Of a stretch of 7,044 bases of DNA, positions 1 to 5,688 are shown one piece after another. The number at the start of each line of letters is the position of its first letter. Position 1 is the stretch's first letter. The notes beneath the pieces were generated by a model that worked only from the letters and a program-made list of their open reading frames with translations, was not told the DNA's origin and searched no databases. Position numbers and translations under genes: made by a program. Source of the DNA: RBG-13-66-14 sp964436465 (GTDB taxonomy: Bacteria; RBG-13-66-14); the NCBI GenBank assembly GCA_964436465.1, contig CAYTCV010000095.1, positions 1-7,044 of the forward strand, read 5' to 3'.

Positions 1-306
1 CACCCGCCCGCGGGCGACCGTGGACGGTCGCCCCTACGGACCATCGCGCTGCTCTAAATGTAGGGCGGGACTGTGGGATGAATCCCCCACGTCCCGCCGC
101 GAATCGGGATTACGGCGGCTCGTAGAAGAGCCGCCCTACACCGCTTCGCGGTGAATGTAGGGCGGGGATTACCTTCGGTCGCAGTTATCAATCCCCGCCA
201 CGTTTTTATACACGCACCCGTATTTGCGATGACGTAGGGCGGCCCCTCCGCGGGCCGCCGCAAATTGCGATGACGTAGGGGCGGGTGTCCACACCCGCCC
301 GCGGGC
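1..306. repeat. Cluster of type A palindromic elements (six hairpins)
   Basis: This gene-free stretch is almost entirely short inverted repeats sharing a core: a TGTAGGG or GACGTAGGG lead, then an arm starting GGCGG or GGGCG, a short middle, and the complementary arm. Arms seen: 12-20/25-33 (9 bp, lead on minus strand); 64-71/91-98 (8 bp, plus, with a nested GTGGGA/TCCC..CAC pairing); 114-121/128-135 (8 bp, minus); 161-170/190-199 (10 bp, plus, 19-nt loop, followed by TTTTT at 203-207); 238-245/252-259 (8 bp, plus); 279-288/291-300 (10 bp, plus). A smaller CACCGC/GCGGTG hairpin lies at 139-153. The 16-mer TTGCGATGACGTAGGG occurs at 224-239 and 265-280, and again at 400-415. The outer stem is constant while the inner stem differs between copies but still pairs. 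The architecture resembles REP-type or miniature palindromic elements; mobility is inference, since no transposase lies in the window. I see no coding region here. Confidence 0.85.
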
Positions 307-316
307 NNNNNNNNNN
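307..316. other. Assembly gap (10 N)
   Basis: Ten ambiguous bases sit directly after a type A hairpin. The 15-mer ending at the gap (292-306, CACCCGCCCGCGGGC) is identical to bases 1-15, so the gap falls inside repeat sequence. The true gap length, and the junction between the two flanks, should not be trusted. Confidence 0.97.
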
Positions 317-326
317 CCGTTTTCAC

Positions 327-386
327 GTTCCCTACCCTTACCCTCACCCTAGCCCTCTCCCTGAAAGGGAGAGGGGATAGCGGCAG
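327..386 (-). repeat. Type B palindromic element, copy 1
   Basis: The core is a perfect 10-bp inverted repeat, CCCTCTCCCT (353-362) and AGGGAGAGGG (366-375), with a GAA loop. On one side it is flanked by CCCTTACCCTCACCCTAG (334-352) and on the other by GGGATAGC (374-381). Read on the minus strand the order is GCTATCCCC, hairpin, CTAGGGTGAGGG, GGGAAC. This matches the order seen at 5511-5614 on the plus strand, so I treat them as one family in opposite orientations. The outer edges are approximate. Confidence 0.7.
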
Positions 387-399
387 CCCCCACCCCTTT

Positions 400-450
400 T
401 TGCGATGACGTAGGGGCGGGGCGTAGGACGAGTCCTCTGTCCCCGCCCGC
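400..450 (+). repeat. Type A palindromic element, seventh copy
   Basis: The shared 16-mer TTGCGATGACGTAGGG (400-415) leads into GGGCGGGG (414-421), which pairs with CCCCGCCC (441-448). Inside it a second hairpin pairs AGGAC (425-429) with GTCCT (432-436). It is separated from the main cluster by the N gap and the type B element, but belongs to the same family by lead and outer stem. Confidence 0.75.
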
Positions 451-456
451 GGAGGA

Positions 457-468
457 CCGACCGGTCGG
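457..468. repeat. 12-bp perfect palindrome downstream of tamB-like gene
   Basis: CCGACCGGTCGG is its own reverse complement and lies 28 bp past the stop codon of the minus-strand TamB-like gene. There is no following T-run in either direction, so it does not look like an intrinsic terminator. It may be a chance feature of GC-rich sequence or the edge of the neighbouring repeat. Confidence 0.35.
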
Positions 469-495
469 CCCGCGCCGGTGGAGGCACGCCGACCG

Positions 496-3400
496 TCAGT
501 ACTTGAACTTCCACCGGAAGTTCAGGTCGTAACCCACCTCACCCTCCTCCTCCACCGTCGTGCCCACCAGGGAGAGGCTGTCGGTGATGAAATACTCCAC
601 GGAGAAACTCTGATTGCCCTCGGCGAGCATGTCCCGCGAGTAGGAGACGTAAAGGTCGCGGAAGAGGTACTTCCCCATGGTGATGTCGAGGCGGTCTATA
701 TCCCCCGACTCGGTGACGCCCTCGATTTTCAGGGTGTCCAGCCCCACGGCCTCGCGGGCCAGCCTCTGCAGCTTGGTCTCGATGAAGCTGGCCAGGTAGA
801 AGGCGGCCTGGCCGGTGGCGTGCCGGGTGGCCCCCCCCGCGCCCTGCTCCGCGAGCATCTGCTGGTAGTCGTCCCAGGTCATGTCCAGGGCGATGAGCAT
901 GATGATGTCGCGTTCCGGCCACTCCGGGTGCTCGGTGCAGGAGAGGGTGATTACCGGCTCCGACAGTCTGCCGCCGACGTTGACGACCAGGGTGAGGTTC
1001 TCGGTGGTCTGTCCCTCGGCGCGGCGGCGCATCCGGCTGGAGGCCTGGATGGCGAGGGTGGGGTCCGGCGGGGTCATGCGGTCGAAGCCGATGGTGCCGG
1101 AGTCCAGGTCGAAGGCCTTGTTGAGGAAATAGACACTCCCGCGCCGGGTGACCAGGTCACCGCCCAGGGCCAGGTCGCCGCCGGCGAGGGTCAGGCGCAG
1201 GTCTGCCCCCACCTCCATCTCGGCCAGGTCCGACCGGACCCAGAGGTTGTTCTCGGCGACGATGCGCAGGTCGAGATTGAGGGGCGACTCCGTGCCGTTC
1301 TTGACGGGCCGGCCGACCGCCACCGTCCCGACCTCGCCCAGCGGCAGGTCTACGTTGCCTTCCACGACTTCGACCAGCCCGGTCACCGAGATTCCCGAGG
1401 AACCGGCCCCGACGTCCACGTCCAGGTTGAGTTCCCCCGAGAAGAGGTCGGCCAGGTTCTTCACCCGCAGGCCTCGCCCCGTGAGCCTCAGGGCGCCCGC
1501 AAAACTGTCCGCCCTATAGGTAAGGGCGCCGGTGCCGACCAGCTCCCCGCCGCCCACCAGACAGCGCAGGTCCGTCAGCTCGGCGGTCCGGGGCGTGATG
1601 TTCAGCTCCACCGCGAGGTCGTTCAGGGTCACGTTGTAATCGTAGAGTTCCAGCTTCTTCACCCGGGCGTGGATGCGGCCGTCGGCCTGGAGCTGGTTCA
1701 CGGGACCGGAAACGAGCCCCTGCGCCGAAACGTGCCCGTCATCCACCTCCACCGTGTCGGGCAGGAAGGGCAGCTCATCCAGGGGGAAATCGTACGCGCC
1801 GAAGTAGAGCTCCAGCGGCCTCTCGACCGAGGTGAGGCCGAGGTGCCCCACGGCGTCTACGGAGCCGCCCACCAGGGAGGCATCCAGCCCGACGAGGCGG
1901 ACCTCCTCACCGGTCAGCTCGGCGTCGAGATGGAGCTTGGCCACCTCGAAGTCCTCGGTGCCGATTTTCCGGGCGGTGAGGGTCAATGTCCCCAGTTTCG
2001 CTTCGCCGTCGCCGGGGGTCAGGGGCTCTACGCCGGTGATGGCGTCCACCAGCTTGCCGAAATCGACGCCGGGGTGGATGACGAGCCCCAGCGCCAGATT
2101 ATCGAGATGGTACTCCGCGCAGGCGACGCCCGCCAGGTTGAGTTGGAGGTTCACCTGGGGCTCCATGGGCCGACCGGAAATCTCCAGGTTCAGCCGGGCC
2201 AGGCCGGACAGTGGTCTGGCGTCCGGCTGCAGATATTCGGTGAGACCCAGCGCGGACGAGAGGGCGCCCAGGTCCACCTCGGGGGCGCTGAGCCGCGCGG
2301 AGACATCCTCGTCCACGAAGGAGTACGTCCCGCCCAGCGAGACGGAGCCGGCGGCGGTCACCAGCTCTACCTGCTCCACCGTCACCCTGCTCTCGGAGAG
2401 CTCCGTGACGAAGGGGCGGGAGTTCAGGATGTCGAAATCGTGGTACACGACGTGAAGGAGGTTCGTGGAGAAAAGGACGTCGGTCCCGGTGGGACCGGGC
2501 CCGACGAGCTGGAAGCCGCCCCGGTAGAAGAGGTACGTCTCCGGGTCCACGACGAGGTGGAGTTGCTCGATTTCACCGGTGTCGCCGGCGAAGCTCATGC
2601 GACTCTGGAGTTCCTCGAAGGTCATCCCGGCGGCCGTGATGCCCGCCAGGCGCAGTTCGCCTTCGAACGCGGGGCGGTCGGTGAGAGACAGCGTGCCGCC
2701 GACCCACCCCTGCTCCACCCGGTTCTCGCCGTACCCGGCGTCGCGGGCGTCCAGCTCGAAGACGAGGTCGCTCAGACCGACCCCCTTCCCGGTCGAGGTC
2801 AGGCGAAGGCTGCCCGAGCATCGGGCCTCCCCGACGGTGAACCCGGCGCATATACCGCGGGTGAGGTGGAGGTCGAAGCGGGCGGCCAGGTTATCCGGGG
2901 CGCCCTCCAGGGCGGTGCGGAAGTCGAGATTCCCCGCCAGGTCGGGCACTCCCGCCAGCCCGGAAAGCCGGTCCAGGGGCACCCCGTGGCCGTCCACGAT
3001 GAAGGCCAGCCGCGAGGAGGTGATGCGCCCGCGGGCGTTGATTCTGGCTCCGGCCATGCTCAAGACGCCCTCGGTGAGCACGAAGTCATCCAGGGTGCCG
3101 TAACCCGCCAGGCGGAGCCCGTTGATGCGCAAGTCCCGCAGCCGGCTGGGGAAGAGGACGACCTTGGCGGTGAGGCCGCCGGCGGAGTCGCCACCGCCGT
3201 GGACGGTCAGCCGACCGTTGAAGTCGCCGGGCCATTGGACCAGCGTCAGGGGCGCCACCTCGGCGGGGTCCAGACCGTAGAAATCCAGGTCGGCCTCGAC
3301 GGTCGGCCGCTCCCCGGAGAAGTCCACCGTCGCCGAACCGGAGGCCCGGCCGCCGCCCCGGCGCAGGCGGACCTCGTCCAGCGCGAGCCGCCCGTCCGCG

Positions 3401-4410
3401 TAATCGCCTTTGAGCTCCAGCCTGTCGAGGAGGTATCCGCCGGCGGAGGGATTGCGGACCGTCACCGCGAACCGGCCCCGCGGGTCGGTAAAACTACCCT
3501 CGAGACGGCAGGCCAGCTCGCCGTCCCCGCTCGGAGCCGAATCGCCCAGACCCGCGCCGCGCAGCTCACAGAGCGAGAAATGGGGCGAGTAGATGTCGAA
3601 GTCCAACCCGTCCGTCTCCGGCTCCATTTCGCCCGTAAGGTAAACCATCGAGGACGGGGTGACGACGGACAGGCCGTCGGTTTGTATGGGACCGTCTTCG
3701 ATGACCTTCAACCCGCCGGAAACCCAGAATGTCCCGCCCCAGTACATGTTCGTCCACCCGGAGAGGAGTATGCCGCTCAGGTCGACGTCCCCCGAATCCA
3801 GGTTCAGGGTCACCCGTCCCGAGATGTGCTCGAATTCGAGGTCCGTGCTCCCCTCGTCGAGGAAGTCGTAGAGGAATTCGGCGTTTATCAGCCTCACGTC
3901 GTCAACGACGAAGGGCGCCGCCGCCTTCTTCTCCTCGCCCCGCCTTCTGAAAATCTCGCTCACGTTCAGCCGCCCACCCGGCAGCTCTTCCAGCACGACC
4001 TCGGCGCCCGTCACCCGGGCCACCCGGAGCCGCACCTCACCGGCGAGCATCTCGAAGGGGTCGTATTCCACCTCCACTTCCTTCACCGAGACGAAGTAGG
4101 GCGCCCTGTAATCGGGCGGGTTGGCGATGGTCACGTCGCGCAGCGTGGCGGCGGTGAAGAGTACCCCCTCCAGGCCGCCGATGCAGAAATCCGTTTCGTA
4201 CTGCTCTGAGAGGGCTTTCTCCACGGTCTGAATAATCCAGCGTTTGACGAAGGGGGTCTGGAGAAGGATGACGACGATGATGACCAGCCCCAGCACCGAC
4301 CCGACGGTCCATACCAGGACCTTCAGGACGATGCGCAACCAGCGTGGCCACCGCCCGTTTCGGGCGCTGGAGTCCTCTTTTGCGCTGGGTTTGGTATTTT
4401 TGGGGCTCAT
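496..4410 (-). CDS. tamB: TamB/AsmA-like translocation and assembly module protein (DUF490 family)
   Basis: This encodes a 1304-residue inner-membrane-anchored protein of the TamB family; E. coli TamB has 1259 residues. Residues 1-26 are basic and cytoplasmic, 27-50 form one transmembrane helix (IVLKVLVWTVGSVLGLVIIV), and the rest is beta-strand-rich periplasmic sequence with an AsmA-like start (LSEQYETDF, then LRDVTIANPP). The TamB C-terminal domain covers roughly 960-1304, with RGSVYFLNKAFDLDSGTIGF at about 1090-1109. The chain ends in alternating aromatic strands, NFRWKFKY, like the tail that in TamB engages an Omp85 partner. Family knowledge links TamB and its paralogues to phospholipid transport between the membranes and to outer-membrane protein assembly. 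ATG 4410 is the first possible start: an in-frame stop lies upstream and no ATG, GTG or TTG comes between. I see no clear Shine-Dalgarno sequence. No tamA (Omp85) is adjacent within the window. The family call is firm; calling it true TamB rather than another AsmA-clan member is less certain. Confidence 0.88.
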   Translation of the reverse strand: MSPKNTKPSAKEDSSARNGRWPRWLRIVLKVLVWTVGSVLGLVIIVVILLQTPFVKRWIIQTVEKALSEQYETDFCIGGLEGVLFTAATLRDVTIANPPDYRAPYFVSVKEVEVEYDPFEMLAGEVRLRVARVTGAEVVLEELPGGRLNVSEIFRRRGEEKKAAAPFVVDDVRLINAEFLYDFLDEGSTDLEFEHISGRVTLNLDSGDVDLSGILLSGWTNMYWGGTFWVSGGLKVIEDGPIQTDGLSVVTPSSMVYLTGEMEPETDGLDFDIYSPHFSLCELRGAGLGDSAPSGDGELACRLEGSFTDPRGRFAVTVRNPSAGGYLLDRLELKGDYADGRLALDEVRLRRGGGRASGSATVDFSGERPTVEADLDFYGLDPAEVAPLTLVQWPGDFNGRLTVHGGGDSAGGLTAKVVLFPSRLRDLRINGLRLAGYGTLDDFVLTEGVLSMAGARINARGRITSSRLAFIVDGHGVPLDRLSGLAGVPDLAGNLDFRTALEGAPDNLAARFDLHLTRGICAGFTVGEARCSGSLRLTSTGKGVGLSDLVFELDARDAGYGENRVEQGWVGGTLSLTDRPAFEGELRLAGITAAGMTFEELQSRMSFAGDTGEIEQLHLVVDPETYLFYRGGFQLVGPGPTGTDVLFSTNLLHVVYHDFDILNSRPFVTELSESRVTVEQVELVTAAGSVSLGGTYSFVDEDVSARLSAPEVDLGALSSALGLTEYLQPDARPLSGLARLNLEISGRPMEPQVNLQLNLAGVACAEYHLDNLALGLVIHPGVDFGKLVDAITGVEPLTPGDGEAKLGTLTLTARKIGTEDFEVAKLHLDAELTGEEVRLVGLDASLVGGSVDAVGHLGLTSVERPLELYFGAYDFPLDELPFLPDTVEVDDGHVSAQGLVSGPVNQLQADGRIHARVKKLELYDYNVTLNDLAVELNITPRTAELTDLRCLVGGGELVGTGALTYRADSFAGALRLTGRGLRVKNLADLFSGELNLDVDVGAGSSGISVTGLVEVVEGNVDLPLGEVGTVAVGRPVKNGTESPLNLDLRIVAENNLWVRSDLAEMEVGADLRLTLAGGDLALGGDLVTRRGSVYFLNKAFDLDSGTIGFDRMTPPDPTLAIQASSRMRRRAEGQTTENLTLVVNVGGRLSEPVITLSCTEHPEWPERDIIMLIALDMTWDDYQQMLAEQGAGGATRHATGQAAFYLASFIETKLQRLAREAVGLDTLKIEGVTESGDIDRLDITMGKYLFRDLYVSYSRDMLAEGNQSFSVEYFITDSLSLVGTTVEEEGEVGYDLNFRWKFKY

Positions 4411-4454
4411 CGGTCGTACATTTCGCTTTAACCGCGGCTTACTTTCTCACAAGT

Positions 4455-4468
4455 GCGTACAAGCGTAC
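4455..4468. repeat. Direct repeat GCGTAC x2 in the divergent intergenic region
   Basis: GCGTAC occurs at 4455-4460 and 4463-4468, and a related CGTACA at 4415-4420. It lies between the TamB-like gene and rnfB, upstream of both. It could be an operator half-site pair, but the motif is short and nothing else supports binding. No convincing sigma70 promoter for the TamB-like gene was found in 4411-4500. Confidence 0.2.
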
Positions 4469-4499
4469 CACGACGCCGGTCGGGTGGCAATCTGTGGGG

Positions 4500-4529
4500 T
4501 TGACTGACCCGCGGGGGAGTTTTTATAAT
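4500..4529 (+). promoter_or_regulatory. Sigma70-type promoter of rnfB
   Basis: The -35 box TTGACT (4500-4505, five of six consensus bases) and the -10 box TATAAT (4524-4529, perfect) are separated by 18 bp. Transcription would start near 4536, giving a leader of about 38 nt before the ATG at 4574. It is the best promoter in the window and suggests rnfB is well expressed as its own unit. Confidence 0.8.
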
Positions 4530-4565
4530 CCGTCGAGTTCGCCCATCCACAAATCCGCCCGTTGC

Positions 4566-4573
4566 GAGGAAAG
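4566..4573 (+). promoter_or_regulatory. Ribosome binding site of rnfB
   Basis: GAGGA at 4566-4570 precedes ATG 4574 by three bases (AAG). The spacing is short, but no other start fits as well: the in-frame TTG at 4562 overlaps this site and would add only four residues to a protein whose hydrophobic N-terminus already starts correctly at the ATG. Confidence 0.55.
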
Positions 4574-5416
4574 ATGGACCTGACCGCCCTCATCTACGCC
4601 GTCGTTTGCCTGGGCGCCCTGGGGCTGTTGTTCGGCTTCGCCCTGGGCGCGGTGGCCAAGAAGTTCGGTATCGAGGTGGACCCCAAGGTGGCCGAAATCC
4701 AGGACAACCTGCCCGGCGCCAACTGCGGCGCCTGCGGTTACCCCGGCTGCTCCGGCTACGCCGAGGCGGTGGCCACCGGAAAGGCCCCGGTGACCGGCTG
4801 CACCCCGGGCGGAGACCCCGTGGCGGAAATCATCTCAAAAATCATGGGCGTCACCGCCGAGGGGACGCGCAAGATGATGGCCGTCGTCCGCTGCCAGGGC
4901 GACCACGAACACGCCGTGGACGCCTACACCTACTACGGCGTACCTCGGTGCGCGGTTGCCCAGAACCTGGATTCGGGCCACAAGGCCTGCACTTACGGCT
5001 GCCTGGGCTTCGGCGACTGCGTGGAGGCGTGCCCCTTCGACGCCCTGTTCATGAGCGCCGCCGGCCTGCCGGTGGTGGTAGAGGAGAAGTGCACCGCCTG
5101 CGGAGCCTGCGTGCGCGCCTGTCCCCGGGACATCATCGCGCTCATCCCCGCCGACGAGCCGGTCTACCTGGCTTGCGTCAACCGCGGCCGGGGCAAGGCG
5201 GTCAAGGACGCCTGCCGGGTCGGCTGTATCGGCTGCTCCATCTGCGCCAAGGAGAAGGGCAATCCCCAGGGCGGAATAGAGATGGACGACGCCCTGCCGG
5301 TGCTGGACTTCGACCATCCGGGACACGATTTCGCCGATGCCCTGCGAGCCTGCCCGCAGTCGTGCTTCGTCCGGCGGCTGCCCGCGGCGGTGGAGGAGGT
5401 CCCCAAGGCCTCCTAG
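4574..5416 (+). CDS. rnfB: RnfB-type polyferredoxin, ion-translocating ferredoxin:NAD oxidoreductase subunit B
   Basis: The gene encodes a 280-residue iron-sulfur protein. In the Rnf complex RnfB takes electrons from ferredoxin on the cytoplasmic side and passes them on towards NAD+, coupled to Na+ or H+ export. Residues 3-27 form the N-terminal membrane anchor. The RnfB four-cysteine domain follows: C51, C54, C59 and C76 in NCGACGYPGCSGYAEAV...GCTPGG. Two ferredoxin motifs come next: C139/C143/C149/C153 (CTYGCLGFGDCVEACP) and C173/C176/C179/C183 (CTACGACVRACP). A C-terminal extension, as in long RnfB of clostridia, Thermotoga and Bacteroidetes, starts CRVGCIGCSIC (C214, C218, C221, C224) and ends ACPQSC (C260, C264). 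The usual CP after C224 is replaced by KEKG, and the usual second CxxCxxC is missing. No other rnf gene is in the window, and the gene has its own promoter and terminator. The RnfB family is firm; membership of a complete Rnf complex is unproven. Confidence 0.88.
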   Translation: MDLTALIYAVVCLGALGLLFGFALGAVAKKFGIEVDPKVAEIQDNLPGANCGACGYPGCSGYAEAVATGKAPVTGCTPGGDPVAEIISKIMGVTAEGTRKMMAVVRCQGDHEHAVDAYTYYGVPRCAVAQNLDSGHKACTYGCLGFGDCVEACPFDALFMSAAGLPVVVEEKCTACGACVRACPRDIIALIPADEPVYLACVNRGRGKAVKDACRVGCIGCSICAKEKGNPQGGIEMDDALPVLDFDHPGHDFADALRACPQSCFVRRLPAAVEEVPKAS

Positions 5417-5434
5417 CGGTCATCGAATTTATCT

Positions 5435-5461
5435 AAACCCTCCTACGTGGGAGGGTTTTTT
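5435..5461 (+). terminator. Intrinsic terminator of rnfB
   Basis: AAACCCTCC (5435-5443) pairs perfectly with GGAGGGTTT (5450-5458) around a six-base loop, and a run of six T (5456-5461) follows the GC-rich stem. It begins 18 bp past the rnfB stop codon, so it closes rnfB as a single-gene transcript. Confidence 0.9.
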
Positions 5462-5510
5462 AATAAGGCAACAGGGGCCGTCTCCGGTCGCCGACGGTAA
5501 GGGGAGGGTT

Positions 5511-5556
5511 GTGTAGCTATCCCTTCCCCCCTTTGGGGGGAGGATTGAGGAGGGGG
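5511..5556 (+). repeat. Type B palindromic element, copy 2
   Basis: The order is GTGTAGCTATCCC (5511-5523), then a near-perfect hairpin of CCTTCCCCCC (5522-5531) with GGGGGGAGG (5535-5543), then GATTGAGGAGGGGGG. It has the same GCTAtCCC start, C-rich/G-rich hairpin and G-rich tail as the inverted copy at 327-386. It abuts the next copy directly. The rest of the gap, 5462-5510, shows only a weak CCGTC/GACGG pairing (5478-5482/5493-5497) and no gene. Confidence 0.65.
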
Positions 5557-5614
5557 GTGCAGCTACCCTCTCTCCCCGTGGGAGCGGCGCGCCGACGGGC
5601 CGGGGGTGAGGGCA
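5557..5614 (+). repeat. Type B palindromic element, copy 3
   Basis: It starts GTGCAGCTACCC (5557-5568), continues CTCTCCCC, loop GT, GGGAG, and ends GGGCCGGGGGTGAGGGCAAC. The TGAGGG...AAC tail matches the minus-strand reading of the copy at 327-386. The G-rich arm is interrupted after GGGAG by CGGCGCGCCGAC, which contains the 8-bp palindrome GGCGCGCC (5586-5593), so this copy appears to have diverged or gained a small insertion. Confidence 0.65.
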
Positions 5615-5620
5615 ACCTCA

Positions 5621-5650
5621 TAAAAAACGGGCGGACCTGAAGGTCCGCCC
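5621..5650 (-). terminator. Intrinsic terminator of the rpmH-rnpA-rnc run, built from a type A element
   Basis: Read on the minus strand, GGGCGGACC (5650-5642), loop TTCA, and GGTCCGCCC (5637-5629) form a perfect 9-bp stem, followed by G and six T (5627-5622). It lies 38 bp past the rnc stop codon. On its 5' side the strand reads CGATGTAGGG, the same lead as the type A repeats at 1-306, so a member of that repeat family sits exactly where a terminator is needed. Confidence 0.85.
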
Positions 5651-5688
5651 CTACATCGGCACAAACCGCAAAACACGGAACAGGTCCC

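Noticed and set aside
161..207. Intrinsic terminator on the plus strand at the 161-199 hairpin followed by TTTTT
   Set aside because: The loop is 19 nt, three bases separate the stem from the T-run, and no plus-strand gene ends nearby in the window. It is better explained as a type A element.
54..347. A 97-codon minus-strand open frame in the repeat region
   Set aside because: It crosses the N gap and consists of translated palindromic repeats (proline, arginine and glycine rich). There is no ribosome binding site or family resemblance.
224..415. CRISPR array formed by the repeated 16-mer
   Set aside because: There are only three copies, spaced 41 and 135 bp apart. The sequence between them is palindromic repeat, not unique spacer, and no cas gene is present.
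478..4209. A 1243-codon open frame on the plus strand, opposite the TamB-like gene
   Set aside because: It is fully antisense to a gene with clear domains. Its translation is rich in low-complexity G/V/E/Q/H/R with no membrane or domain pattern. Long stop-free antisense frames are common in GC-rich genes with strong third-position bias.
4606..5436. A 276-codon plus-strand frame overlapping rnfB
   Set aside because: It is an out-of-frame reading of rnfB, extremely arginine/glycine/proline rich. The rnfB frame has all the expected cysteine motifs.
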